Position numbers and translations under genes: made by a program. A stretch of 51,064 bases of DNA, taken from positions 1 to 51,064 of IMG/VR virus record IMGVR_UViG_3300050821_002736; one strand, given 5' to 3'. The notes beneath the pieces were generated by a model that did no database searches, was not told the origin of the DNA, and worked only from the letters and a program-made list of their open reading frames with translations. Of the stretch, positions 1 to 9,069 are shown one piece after another; the first letter of the stretch is position 1; every line of letters begins with the position of its first letter. The stretch is from a virus.

Positions 1-208
1 AATCATGATTAATAATACTGTTGATTTCTCTACCCTCTTCATTTATATGTACTAATTCATTGACATTAAATGTTAATACCTGTAAAAATGATTTATATTT
101 CTCTAAATATGTAGACATATTAGCTGCATCTGAAATAGAAATTTCTAATACAACATCATCATATGAATCTTTATCGTCAAACTCTGCTTTAAATGTTAGT
201 TTAGCCAT
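1..208 (-). CDS. Small hypothetical protein, open at the left window edge
   Basis: An uninterrupted reading frame begins MAKLTFKAEFDDKDSYDD and runs off the left edge after about 69 codons. It is acidic and soluble-looking, with no recognised domain. The start has a purine-rich RBS (aaaggggt). If the two window ends are joined, directly or through the shared 8-mer aatcatga, the frame meets a stop within a few codons, so the protein is nearly complete. It is the second gene of a leftward operon that probably continues at the right end of the window. Confidence 0.6.
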   Translation of the reverse strand, partial: MAKLTFKAEFDDKDSYDDVVLEISISDAANMSTYLEKYKSFLQVLTFNVNELVHINEEGREINSIINHD

Positions 209-235
209 ATTGTATTTACCCCTTTGTTACAAGAT

Positions 236-508
236 TTATATTAATTTAACAATAAATTCTACAATTAAATATCCTAACATGACAAAGACTCCAAATGCTA
301 ATGCTGCATCTGCAACTAAATATCCTATATTTAATAATTGTTTTAACTTCTTCATTTGAATCTCCTCATAAGTTGTAATCTTACCAATCATAGGTTTAAA
401 AGGTGAATATAATAATTGATTTGTTAAATGCCTTTGTATTTCATGAGTGACATTAAGTTTAATTTGTTCTATCGATAATGAATGTTTTAATGTGTTTATG
501 TGATACAT
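236..508 (-). CDS. Small single-TM membrane protein (90 aa, or 39 aa from an internal start)
   Basis: The last 39 residues (MKKLKQLLNIGYLV...) form a short Lys-rich start followed by one hydrophobic segment of about 25 residues. The internal ATG at 355 has an excellent RBS (gaggaga, 6 nt spacing), so a 39-residue product may be the main one or may be made as well. The upstream in-frame ATG at 508 has a weaker RBS and adds a hydrophilic 51-residue region. No family was recognised. It is the first gene of the leftward operon, just below the promoter at 559-587. A holin-like or superinfection role would be speculation. Confidence 0.55.
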   Translation of the reverse strand: MYHINTLKHSLSIEQIKLNVTHEIQRHLTNQLLYSPFKPMIGKITTYEEIQMKKLKQLLNIGYLVADAALAFGVFVMLGYLIVEFIVKLI

Positions 509-558
509 TTTATTAATCCTTATCTGTGTTTATTTATACATTTACTTCTTATAGTTAT

Positions 559-587
559 ATTATCTCGCTACTCACTGTACTAATCAA
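559..587 (-). promoter_or_regulatory. Leftward sigma-70-type promoter
   Basis: On the minus strand, TTGATT (582-587) and GATAAT (559-564) are separated by exactly 17 bp. The element lies about 50 bp upstream of the first leftward small gene, so it probably drives 508 to 1 and, on a circular molecule, the 50893-49496 genes. Confidence 0.55.
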
Positions 588-1227
588 TAGTTCTTTTGTA
601 CATATATGTGGAACTTATTCTAAAACTAATAAATTGTATTTATAATATGTATTAAGTTATTGATTTGATTATTATTAGTTATGGTTAATGTGTTATTGGT
701 TTGCAGTTTGTAGTGAATGTAAAAGAATATCTCATCTTCCCCTCTCAGGTTGTTCTGACCTATCACTAAATAAATGTTAAAGTTAATCCATTACCAAATT
801 AACAATTAGTTGTAGCTCACATAGCTCATGAATATGCACTTTTAGGTAATCATTAAATAAAATTTGTTATAAGCAATCGAAGATGGGGGAGGGAACTAAA
901 AATAATGGAATGATATAATGTGGCTACACTCTCAGTCTCGGAAAAATAGGTATTCAATAAAGATGCAATTACACAGTATATACATACATAATAACCTATA
1001 CTATCCCCGACACAATATCCTATATAAACTACAGACAATAACCTAGATTAAAAATACCTATAAAACGAATTAGGAAGGCATACAAATAGAATTTGAAGGG
1101 AAGGCTATACCCTAGTAGCCATCTACATCTTACAAAGGCGCATAAGGATATAGAATTACAATTCACTAGATATTAACATAAATTTAGTATCTGTAGAGGT
1201 TATAACTACCATTCATCCGGAAATTAC
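588..1227. other. Long noncoding region upstream of the late operon
   Basis: About 0.9 kb in total (509-1460) lies between the leftward and rightward operons and has no convincing gene. A leftward 61-codon frame at 853-1038 has only a TTG start and no RBS. The region holds a small GGCTA/TAGCC hairpin (1103-1120), an AGGT/ACCT hairpin near 767-782 and AT-rich palindromic tracts. Its size and place between divergent operons would suit a replication origin or packaging signal, but no iterons or known sites were seen. Confidence 0.4.
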
Positions 1228-1241
1228 TACCGTTCGTCGGA
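1207..1241. promoter_or_regulatory. Operator-like motif TACCGTTCGTCGGA, with a degenerate second copy
   Basis: TACCGTTCGTCGGA at 1228-1241 recurs exactly at 47464-47477. Both copies lie just upstream of rightward TTGACA promoters. A degenerate copy, TACCATTCATCCGGA, lies at 1207-1221. The core has CCG-N5-CGG inverted ends, as expected for a dimeric regulator or activator site. The binding protein is unknown. Confidence 0.5.
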
Positions 1242-1268
1242 TAATATGAACTATCGTAAAAGAAGTGA

Positions 1269-1297
1269 TTGACAAATTGAAAAAAGTATGATATATA
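1269..1297 (+). promoter_or_regulatory. Rightward late-operon promoter
   Basis: TTGACA (1269-1274), a 17-bp spacer and TATATA (1292-1297), followed by an AT-rich palindromic tract. Predicted start is near 1304, giving a leader of about 155 nt before the terminase small subunit at 1461. The operator-like motif ends 27 bp upstream of the -35 box. Confidence 0.65.
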
Positions 1298-1460
1298 TAC
1301 ATATATATTATTATATAATAATTAAAATATGAAATAATTTCACTTCTGAAGCCACTACCACCAGTACTTACCTTAACTCACTTCTAAAGAACAATTACTA
1401 GTAAGTACTAATGCTTAAAACATACAACAAATAACTAATAAATATTATTATATATATTAA

Positions 1461-2225
1461 ATGAATTCAATAGAAATACCTAAAGATAATATCTGTGAAG
1501 ATACACAGCCGACTTCTAATACAACTAAAAAACAAATTGAATTAGTTGTTGGTCAAATGATAGTACCATCTTCTAAATCACCTAGAGAATTAACTCTAAA
1601 TAACCTAACAGTAAAAGAACTAGATGGTAAAGGTGGTTACATTGATATGGATGGTATAGCTAGAGATGGTTTAGGACGTAAGAGAAGAGCTCCTAAGTCA
1701 AATAATCCTAATGTAGTATCTACAAACCCTGATGCAGACACTAAATTACTAAAAATACGTAGAGGTAGGCATAATTATGATCCTTCTATGAAGGAAATTA
1801 TGTTGGTAAATTCCCAAGCTGGGAAGTCTCTTACACAAATTGCATGTATACTCTCTCAAAAATATAACCTTCCTATTATTGCAGATACAATACTTTCATG
1901 GGAGAAGACTGAAGGGGAGAATTATGGTAAACATTTAAAGTTATGCCGTACTTATGCCCAAGCTTATCACGAAGATATATTAGCTAAAATGATTTCCGGT
2001 GAAACTCCTGCATCAGCTTCTCAAATTGAAGGGCAGAAGTGGAAACTTAAGACCTTATTTGCAGACTGGGGAGATAAAGCCCAGAAGATTGAAGTTTCTC
2101 AAATGGATGGTATGTCCGACAAGACTCTAGAATCTAAAGTAACTGCGCTATTAAAACGTACTGGCCAACTACCAGTAGATTTAAAATTAGTAGCAAAGTC
2201 ACAAAATAAAGAAGAAAGGATATAG
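1461..2225 (+). CDS. terS: Terminase small subunit (probable)
   Basis: Probable DNA-recognition subunit of the packaging motor. The 254-residue protein has a charged, low-complexity N-terminal half. From about residue 105 it has a helix-turn-helix-like region (KSLTQIACILSQKYNLPII...TILSWEK) resembling small terminase families that select pac or cos DNA. The assignment rests on this pattern and on its place two genes before the large subunit. No Shine-Dalgarno sequence precedes the ATG; the upstream sequence is almost entirely A/T. Without the context this would be a HTH protein of unknown role. Confidence 0.7.
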   Translation: MNSIEIPKDNICEDTQPTSNTTKKQIELVVGQMIVPSSKSPRELTLNNLTVKELDGKGGYIDMDGIARDGLGRKRRAPKSNNPNVVSTNPDADTKLLKIRRGRHNYDPSMKEIMLVNSQAGKSLTQIACILSQKYNLPIIADTILSWEKTEGENYGKHLKLCRTYAQAYHEDILAKMISGETPASASQIEGQKWKLKTLFADWGDKAQKIEVSQMDGMSDKTLESKVTALLKRTGQLPVDLKLVAKSQNKEERI

Positions 2226-2229
2226 ACAT

Positions 2230-2688
2230 ATGTTTAAACTATTTAAAATCAATAATTCTAATGAATATAAACCGAGTAGATTCCTGCCTAACTATAATTA
2301 TCTAGAAAATAAAATTAAGTTAAATGTACTATTAGGACGTGGTTTCTGTGCAGGTGCATATTTTGACCTAAGTCCAAAAGAATTAGATGAATTAATACAA
2401 TTCTTAGACGAATCTCTACCAACAAATTATTCATTGCTAAAACAACATACTCTTGAATGGTCGAGACCAGAAGATTGTACTGCTTATCTTGCGACAGATT
2501 TTGGGTTAGGTAAATTTCAAATACGAAAAGAATATGAATCGATTGATTTTGGAATTACGAATAAAAAACGTACATCTAAAGCTTATTTAGTTGTTTACGC
2601 GATTAGAACGAAATCTAATGTAATACAAAAAATAAAATATAAAATAATGAATTTTATTTATAGAACATATTTAAGACTATCGGCCTAA
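2230..2688 (+). CDS. Hypothetical protein between terminase subunits
   Basis: A 152-residue protein of unknown function, rich in Lys/Arg/Tyr at its C-terminus (IKYKIMNFIYRTYLRLSA). RBS aaggatatagacat precedes the ATG. Its stop overlaps the start of the large terminase (TAATG), so the two are probably translationally coupled. No domain was recognised. The middle segment alternates acidic and aromatic residues and looks globular. Confidence 0.75.
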   Translation: MFKLFKINNSNEYKPSRFLPNYNYLENKIKLNVLLGRGFCAGAYFDLSPKELDELIQFLDESLPTNYSLLKQHTLEWSRPEDCTAYLATDFGLGKFQIRKEYESIDFGITNKKRTSKAYLVVYAIRTKSNVIQKIKYKIMNFIYRTYLRLSA

Positions 2689-4226
2689 TGACTAAATCAT
2701 TTAGACGTGAAGATTCCCATGGTTCGCAATTACCAATAGATTTATCTAATCTTACTCGTGAACAATTAGAAGATCTTTATGGCACACTTGCCGAATTAGA
2801 CAAACGTACACGTTATAATAAACTAGCATACGTTTTTCCTGATACTGGTCCAAGATCAAGACATTTATATGTGAAGCAGGTCGATTTCATGAATGCCTCA
2901 CAAAACTACCCCGAATTACTTCTATGCGGAGCCAACAGATCAGGTAAGTCATTTACCTTAGCTTATTTTGCAGCCATGCACATAACTGGTATTTACCCAG
3001 ATTGGTATAAAGGCAAAAGATTTTATGGAGACATTACAGTATGGTTAACCTCTTTAACCGCGGCAGTTACACGGGATGTAATTCAGACCTATCTCTTAGG
3101 AGAGATGAGCGATATGGGATCAGGGTTTATCCCAAAGGATAAAATACTTGAAGCTAGACCGAAACATGGTGTTCCTAATGCTATTGATACTTTTGTCACA
3201 CAGAGGGAGGATGGTGGCAAATGTAGAGCTGTTTTTAAGTCCTACGACCAAGGTAGAAGAGCTTTTCAAGGGGATTCAGTAGAACTTATTCTGAATGATG
3301 AAGAACCAGAAGACCCTGAAATCTATTCAGAGCAATTAACACGTACTATGACTACCCAAGGATTGGTAGTGACAGGATTTACGCCCCTGAGAGGTCTAAG
3401 TAAGGTTGTATTGCGTTTCTTAGAGGGAGGTTTATTTCCTTCTAATCATGTTCCCCAACATAACAATAATTTATATGTTGAAAGAGTAGATTGGCAAGAT
3501 GTTCCTCATTTATCTGAGAATGATAAAGAAAGAATGTTAAAGTCATATCTTCCTCATGAAATTGAAGCTCGTTCAAAAGGTATTCCTTGTGTAGGTCAAG
3601 GTAAAATTTATCCTATACCGGAATCTGACTTTGTAGTTGATAGTTTCCCTATTCCAAATCATTGGCCTAAAGTCTATGGATTAGATGTGGCTACCTCAGG
3701 ACGAACTGCATGTATATGGGCAGCATTAGATACCGATACAATTAGTGAAGATGACCCAATAGTATATTTGTACAGTGAGTATTATTCCTCTAGAGAATTT
3801 CCTGATGTACATGCAATAAATATAAAAAAGAAGGGCGAATGGATTCCAGGGGTTATTGACCCTGCATCAAATAGAGATAAGTTAATGAATAATTCTCTAA
3901 TGCAGCAATATAGAGAATTAGGATTAGATGTTTCTAATGCTAAAAATTCTATTGAATCAGGTCTTTTAAAAGTAACAAATATGTTAACTTCAGGACGATT
4001 AAAAGTTTTGAATACTTGTGGCAACTGGATTCAAGAATATAGAAACTATATGTTTGATGATAAAGGCGAAGTTAAGAAAAATCAAGCAGATCACTTAATG
4101 GATGCCACGCGATATTTAATAATGTCAGGATTAGTGCGGGCCGTCAGGCCACCAAGAGATTTTGATATAAAAGATAACAATAGGTATTTTGACAATCAAA
4201 TGAGCAGTCCGAGAACTGGATACTAA
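2688..4226 (+). CDS. terL: Terminase large subunit
   Basis: ATP-driven DNA packaging motor and headful/cos nuclease. The Walker A-like motif GANRSGKS is at residues 81-88, followed by the ...ITGIYPDWYKGKRF block typical of podophage terminases. Walker B is ELILNDEEPE around residue 200. The RNase H-like nuclease domain starts with YGLDVATSG near 324 and continues with GVIDPASNRD and the late acidic motif in DHLMDATRY. Length (512 aa) is normal for the family. It starts inside the stop codon of the upstream gene. Confidence 0.95.
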   Translation: MTKSFRREDSHGSQLPIDLSNLTREQLEDLYGTLAELDKRTRYNKLAYVFPDTGPRSRHLYVKQVDFMNASQNYPELLLCGANRSGKSFTLAYFAAMHITGIYPDWYKGKRFYGDITVWLTSLTAAVTRDVIQTYLLGEMSDMGSGFIPKDKILEARPKHGVPNAIDTFVTQREDGGKCRAVFKSYDQGRRAFQGDSVELILNDEEPEDPEIYSEQLTRTMTTQGLVVTGFTPLRGLSKVVLRFLEGGLFPSNHVPQHNNNLYVERVDWQDVPHLSENDKERMLKSYLPHEIEARSKGIPCVGQGKIYPIPESDFVVDSFPIPNHWPKVYGLDVATSGRTACIWAALDTDTISEDDPIVYLYSEYYSSREFPDVHAINIKKKGEWIPGVIDPASNRDKLMNNSLMQQYRELGLDVSNAKNSIESGLLKVTNMLTSGRLKVLNTCGNWIQEYRNYMFDDKGEVKKNQADHLMDATRYLIMSGLVRAVRPPRDFDIKDNNRYFDNQMSSPRTGY

Positions 4227-4240
4227 GGAATAATTTATAA

Positions 4241-6448
4241 ATGTCAACTTATGATGAATATCTAGGACCAGAAAAATATGGAGATGATGAGAAAGAATCA
4301 ACTCCTTCTTTTAGAAAAGTCTTATCTACTATAAAATCATATTCTGAATCTAATAACATTGCAGACTTAATAGATCAAGAATATTTAAAAGAAATTTCTG
4401 ATTATTGTGTAAAATGTTACCAAGATGATTTAAGATCCATGAAAGATTGGTTAGCAAATGCTGATGAAATTATGGATTTTATGAAAACTTCCCCTTCAAA
4501 ACCTGCTAAGAAACATAAGGCAAATATAAAATTACCAATTATATATACTGCTGTACTACATATGTCTTCTATGCTGCAGGATGAATTAAATAAAAATGGT
4601 GATGTGGCAAACTATAAAGTAATAGGCGGCGACACACAAATCGTACCTAACAATACCCCTAATGCCCAACATGTACAGGCCCAACCTACTATATCTTTTG
4701 GAAAGAAAGCCAGAAGAGGTAAAAGAATTTGTCGTCATTTAAACTGGATGTGTACAGAAAAAATTGATAACTGGTACATGAAAGAAGATCAAGTACAAAC
4801 TACAGCTTTAGCTATAGGAACAGCTTTTGTAAAAACATATTATGATCATGTTAATGAAACTATTGTATCTGAGTTTATTCCTTATGATCAGATTATTATC
4901 AATCATGGTTCTAGTTCTTTGAGTAAAGCAGAATCTATAACTCATAAAATCTATAAAACAACTAGAGAAATTATTCAATGGCAAAGATATGGATTATTTT
5001 CTGAAATAGAAGATGAAAAAGGAATTGTCACTGATATTAAGGATTTAACAAAGGACAAAGGAGACCATAATGCAGTTAGTCATGTTTTACTAGAACATCA
5101 TTGCTGGTTAGATCTCGATAAAGATGGACTTCCTGAGCCTTATATAGTAACTATTCACGAAGCATCTGGAAAAATACTAAGGATAGTAGCTCGATTCACT
5201 TTAAAAGATGTTATTTATAATTCTAAAAATGAAATTAAAAAAATAATACCAACTAATTTCTTTACTGCATATAATGCAATTACTAATCCAGATGGCGGAT
5301 TATGGCATTGGGGATTAGGTCATTTATTATTGAATTTAAATGATGCGGGCAATGCAATGATTAATATATTAACTAATGCCGGACATTTAGCAACTTTACA
5401 AGGTGGATTTTTAGATAAATCTTTACGTATTAAAAAAGGACCTCATGAATTAGACCCAGGAGAATGGGTCTCTGCAGAATCGACAGGACAAGCATTAAAA
5501 GACGGTATTGTCCCATTTAATTATAAAGAACCTAGTAATGTTCTTTTGCAAGTGTTAGGGTTGATTTTAGATCAATCAAAGGCTGTCTCAGCAACGTCGG
5601 ATTTAACGACTGGTCAAACTAGTGATTCGATGGCTAATGTTAGCCCTAATGTAGTTTTTAATATGATGCAACAAGGTCTGAAACTCTATACTTCTATATT
5701 TCGTAGAATATCTAGAGGCCGTAAAGAAGAATTACAAAAAATTGTTAAGTTAAATTCTATTCATGTAGACACAAAAGAATACATGGCTATTGTAAGTCCA
5801 CCGCCGGCAGAAATTCAAGAAATGTTTGATGCTAACCATAACTTAATTGATTATGATTTAAATAGTCTTGAATTGCAAATTGTTCCTATAGTTGATGATA
5901 ACCAAGCAACTGAAGGGGAAATGCAAATTAAAGCCCAAGCTAAATTAAATGCAGCAATTCAATTAGCGCCATATAATATAATTAATTTAAGAGAAGTTGC
6001 TAAGGAATATTTTGAATCTTTAGAAACTGAGAATGCTGATCAATTAATTTTACCACCTGCACCACCTCCGCCCCCAGATCCTAAACTTTTAGAAGTACAA
6101 CAGGATGCTAAGTTTAATCAAGATAAGATTCAACTAGAATCTAAGAAACTTGAATTGCATGATAAAAAATTAAATATGGATCATCAAGTTAAAATTGGTG
6201 CTTTACAACTACAAGCACAACAATTACAAATACAAGGAAATCATGTACAAGGTCAACATCAAACTGCAGTATCTAAAGTAAACTTAGAAGCAGGTAAACT
6301 ACAATTAGATGCTACTAAAGTAGCACTTACAAATCAACATGATAATATTCAAACATCATTAGATTTTCAAGCTAAAGCTAAAGAGCTTCAATTACAAAAA
6401 GAAGAATTGGCGTTGAAGCGAAGAGAAATAGACAAAAATAATGTCTAA
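4241..6448 (+). CDS. Portal protein, P22 gp1-like
   Basis: The 735-residue protein forms the dodecameric DNA channel at the capsid vertex. Its size and organisation match P22-type portals: a charged N-terminal helical region, a core with DKDGLPEPYIVTIHEASGKILR, then a proline stretch (LPPAPPPPPDPK) near residue 605. The last ~130 residues are Gln/Lys-rich heptad helices (KIQLESKKLELHDKKLNM), the expected helical barrel. It sits immediately downstream of terL. Overlap with the next frame is 8 nt. Confidence 0.9.
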   Translation: MSTYDEYLGPEKYGDDEKESTPSFRKVLSTIKSYSESNNIADLIDQEYLKEISDYCVKCYQDDLRSMKDWLANADEIMDFMKTSPSKPAKKHKANIKLPIIYTAVLHMSSMLQDELNKNGDVANYKVIGGDTQIVPNNTPNAQHVQAQPTISFGKKARRGKRICRHLNWMCTEKIDNWYMKEDQVQTTALAIGTAFVKTYYDHVNETIVSEFIPYDQIIINHGSSSLSKAESITHKIYKTTREIIQWQRYGLFSEIEDEKGIVTDIKDLTKDKGDHNAVSHVLLEHHCWLDLDKDGLPEPYIVTIHEASGKILRIVARFTLKDVIYNSKNEIKKIIPTNFFTAYNAITNPDGGLWHWGLGHLLLNLNDAGNAMINILTNAGHLATLQGGFLDKSLRIKKGPHELDPGEWVSAESTGQALKDGIVPFNYKEPSNVLLQVLGLILDQSKAVSATSDLTTGQTSDSMANVSPNVVFNMMQQGLKLYTSIFRRISRGRKEELQKIVKLNSIHVDTKEYMAIVSPPPAEIQEMFDANHNLIDYDLNSLELQIVPIVDDNQATEGEMQIKAQAKLNAAIQLAPYNIINLREVAKEYFESLETENADQLILPPAPPPPPDPKLLEVQQDAKFNQDKIQLESKKLELHDKKLNMDHQVKIGALQLQAQQLQIQGNHVQGQHQTAVSKVNLEAGKLQLDATKVALTNQHDNIQTSLDFQAKAKELQLQKEELALKRREIDKNNV

Positions 6449-6743
6449 GCAAATATTAGTAAAACATGATATTGAGAATTTATACTATCATCCCACGATG
6501 ATAAAAGTACTAGATGCTATTAAAGATATTACATTCTCAGAAGCTGAACATATTACTAGAACATTAAATACTAATAGGTCTTGTGAAGAAATAGCATTAC
6601 AAGTTGCAGAATTTAAAGGTAGACAAAAAATACTTAATACAATAATAGATTCAGATTTGTTAATTAGTTTATTAAGTGATTATATAATAGAAGAAGAGGT
6701 AGACAAAAATGGCCAAAGTAATAGGGGCACAAATAAAAATTAA
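6441..6743 (+). CDS. Hypothetical protein between portal and GroES-like gene
   Basis: A 100-residue helical acidic protein (MSKQILVKHDIENLYYHPT...) of unknown function. It begins inside the 3' end of the portal gene and overlaps the GroES-like gene by 35 nt, so it is embedded in the head-assembly operon. No motif was recognised; a small head-assembly factor is possible. Confidence 0.75.
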   Translation: MSKQILVKHDIENLYYHPTMIKVLDAIKDITFSEAEHITRTLNTNRSCEEIALQVAEFKGRQKILNTIIDSDLLISLLSDYIIEEEVDKNGQSNRGTNKN

Positions 6744-7038
6744 ACTTGTAGAAACTCCAGAAGTATCTAAAGGTGGAATTTTTATTGCTCAGAAAAAAGA
6801 CTTTTCGGAAATAGCTTGCAATGTTGGGGTTGTACAAGAAATTGGACCACTTGCATTTAAAGGACTTGCTGAAAATCCAGACGATAAGGATTTATTCAAA
6901 GTAGGTGACATGGTGTACTTTACTAAATATGCTGGATTTCGAATAAATAAAAAGGAATCTAAAGTTGTTGAAAGAATTATAGACTTTAGAGATGTAAAAG
7001 CTATTGTAGAAGATGATGATGATTTATATGGGTTTTAA
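6709..7038 (+). CDS. GroES-like co-chaperonin (Cpn10)
   Basis: Probable lid for the host GroEL chamber, helping fold the capsid protein as T4 gp31 does. The 109-residue length fits Cpn10. The mobile-loop region reads EVSKGGIFIA (residues 18-27), with GG followed by the hydrophobic tripeptide IFI where E. coli GroES has GGIVL. The loop is followed by NVGVVQEIGP, VGDMVYFTKYAG (65-76) and a terminal DVKAIVEDDD, all in family order. No GroEL gene is present, so it must work with host GroEL. It lies between portal and scaffold genes. Confidence 0.85.
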   Translation: MAKVIGAQIKIKLVETPEVSKGGIFIAQKKDFSEIACNVGVVQEIGPLAFKGLAENPDDKDLFKVGDMVYFTKYAGFRINKKESKVVERIIDFRDVKAIVEDDDDLYGF

Positions 7039-7059
7039 TTAGAATAGGAATATAGATAA

Positions 7060-7869
7060 ATGACAGATAAAATACTTGAACAAGCAGCCGCTGAATTAAA
7101 AGAAACTGTTTTAAGTTCTGATTTAGTGACTACTGAAGAGAAAGTTTTAACGATTGATGATAAAGCTAGAGCAATGGGATGGAGACCTTTGGAGGAATAT
7201 AAAGGAGATCCAGATGCTTGGGTTGACGCTAAGGAATTTGTAAGCAGAAGTTCTTTCTTTAAGAAAATTGATTCTTTAAAAGAAAAAATACAAACGCAAG
7301 AACAAGTTATTAGGACAATGAATCAAACATTATCTCTATCTGAACGTAGAGGATATGAAAAAGCACTAGAAGAAGCTAAACAACAAATGGCGGAGGCTAG
7401 GGCACAAGGTAACTTCAAGGAATATGAAAAAGCAGTAATGAAACAAGCTGACATTGTTAAAAACATCCCAGCAAGTATTACACATACTGAGGATTTTACT
7501 AAAGAACAATATTGGAAAGAATTTGTAGAACAAAATCCATGGCAACATCAAAGTGATTTAAATTCACAAATTAAAAGAGCTGCTGCTTTAGTAATGACTC
7601 AAAATCTACAACAATCAAATCCAAATATTTCTAATAAAGAAATAACTGATTATATACACAAAGAAATAAGAGTTAAATTTCCTGATGAATTTAAGCATGA
7701 ACAAACTTATCCAACAGTTATGAGTTCAGGAAGGCAAAATTCATCAACAGTTGTCTCTAATTCTCTTGAAGGATTAAATGAAGCCCAAAAACAAGCAATA
7801 AAATATTTAGAATCTAAAAATCTAGACACAAAAGAAATACTTTCCCAATTTAGAAAAGGTAAAAAATAG
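7060..7869 (+). CDS. Scaffold/assembly protein (probable)
   Basis: The 269-residue protein is strongly charged and predicted to be largely helical, with a coiled-coil stretch around residues 70-140 (KKIDSLKEKIQTQEQVIRTM). It ends in a Lys-rich tail (ILSQFRKGKK), like the coat-binding helix-turn-helix of scaffolding proteins. It lies between portal and coat genes, where the P22 scaffold gene sits. No sequence-level identity to a named family was recognised. Confidence 0.65.
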   Translation: MTDKILEQAAAELKETVLSSDLVTTEEKVLTIDDKARAMGWRPLEEYKGDPDAWVDAKEFVSRSSFFKKIDSLKEKIQTQEQVIRTMNQTLSLSERRGYEKALEEAKQQMAEARAQGNFKEYEKAVMKQADIVKNIPASITHTEDFTKEQYWKEFVEQNPWQHQSDLNSQIKRAAALVMTQNLQQSNPNISNKEITDYIHKEIRVKFPDEFKHEQTYPTVMSSGRQNSSTVVSNSLEGLNEAQKQAIKYLESKNLDTKEILSQFRKGKK

Positions 7870-7871
7870 AT

Positions 7872-8393
7872 ATGACACATACTAATGGTAAAGATGCCAA
7901 CACTAATCAACTAAGTAAAGAGACTAAATTAATGACAACAGAAGATACTCAAAATAGACCAAGAAAACGTAAAAGCATTAGAGATGCAACAAGTTCAAAA
8001 GGACCTCTTTGGTTGCCAGCAGATTTAATCCCAGGATATAAATTATATTGGGCAAAAGTTTCTGCAAGTAACCCATATAAATTACATCAATTAATGGAAA
8101 TTGGTTGGGGACCTTTAAGCGAAGAGCAAAAGAAAAAATTAATAGGTGTTATTCCTACAGGACTACTTGTCCAAACACAAACAGAATTTGGATCCTGGAT
8201 AACTAAGAATTCAGGAGAAATTGTACACTATTTAATGTGTATGCCTTTAGATATTGTAGATGAAATTAATAAAGAAAAAAGGGAAATACGAGAAGAAAGA
8301 GAACGAGGACATGTTCAAGATATTAAAAATAATTCTATTTTAACATCATCTGACATCAGTGTCAGATCAAACCCAGTCAAAACCTGGGATTAA
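7872..8393 (+). CDS. Hypothetical head-region protein
   Basis: A 173-residue protein. The N-terminus is hydrophilic and basic (RPRKRKS). The core is globular, with WLPADLIPGYKLYWAKV and the Gly/Pro segment IGWGPLSEEQKKKLIG. A charged helix (INKEKREIREERERG) follows. Function unknown; its place suggests a role in head assembly. The start is two bases after the preceding stop and has no strong RBS, suggesting coupling. Confidence 0.7.
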   Translation: MTHTNGKDANTNQLSKETKLMTTEDTQNRPRKRKSIRDATSSKGPLWLPADLIPGYKLYWAKVSASNPYKLHQLMEIGWGPLSEEQKKKLIGVIPTGLLVQTQTEFGSWITKNSGEIVHYLMCMPLDIVDEINKEKREIREERERGHVQDIKNNSILTSSDISVRSNPVKTWD

Positions 8394-8415
8394 TAATTAA
8401 CGAGGTTTATTAAAT

Positions 8416-9057
8416 ATGGCTAATGTCAATTTAACAACTGGCGGATATGGACTTATTCCATATAGCTCCAGTTTAGATGCTGACAATATTGTATACTGTC
8501 ATGTGCCAGCAAGTGATAGCACAGCTTTATATGTAGGTTCCCCTGTAGCAAAAGTAGGAAGTGCAAACACAGCAGTGATTAATTTAGGTTCTAATCGTGT
8601 CGCCGGCGCTCACACCTTCGATATTGGTTTATTACATGAAGTAACTCATGCAACTGCTGGAGATAGTAATAAAATATGGGGTGTTGTAGTAGGTGTTATG
8701 CTAGATCATAATAACTATACTGCGCCAGACTATAGACCAGCTTCAGTAGAAGCAGTTGTAAAAGTAGTCAGAATGTTACCAGGCAAACGCTTTAGAATTC
8801 TTTCTAATGCCGCATTACCAGCAGCTTCTGTTGGTTTAAATGCCAATATCTCTGCATCATCTGGCGGATCAACTACTTTTGGTATTTCATCTGTGTTATT
8901 AGATGCTGCAGGAACTCCGGCTGCTTCTAGTGCTAAACAATTAAAAATTGTAGCAATTGGCCGAAATCCATCACAATTAGATGTAACATCTGCAGGCGTT
9001 GAGGTCATTGTCGAAGGTAACTACGGCTATGATGTTGTTAACGATGCTGGTTTGTAA
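8416..9057 (+). CDS. Head decoration / minor capsid protein (probable)
   Basis: A 213-residue Ala/Val/Gly-rich beta protein that starts right after a gaggtttattaaat RBS and lies directly before the major capsid gene. Segments such as ALYVGSPVAKVGSANTAV and GKRFRILSNAALP resemble small beta-barrel decoration proteins encoded beside HK97-fold coats. No specific family is certain. Confidence 0.65.
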   Translation: MANVNLTTGGYGLIPYSSSLDADNIVYCHVPASDSTALYVGSPVAKVGSANTAVINLGSNRVAGAHTFDIGLLHEVTHATAGDSNKIWGVVVGVMLDHNNYTAPDYRPASVEAVVKVVRMLPGKRFRILSNAALPAASVGLNANISASSGGSTTFGISSVLLDAAGTPAASSAKQLKIVAIGRNPSQLDVTSAGVEVIVEGNYGYDVVNDAGL

Positions 9058-9069
9058 GAGGAATAAATA

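Noticed and set aside
853-1038. Leftward 61-codon frame with hydrophobic start
   Set aside because: TTG start, no RBS, isolated in a noncoding region and composition typical of random AT-rich frames.
6060-6448. Separate coiled-coil gene at the portal C-terminus
   Set aside because: It is in frame with the portal and no start or RBS supports a separate product; it fits the portal barrel.
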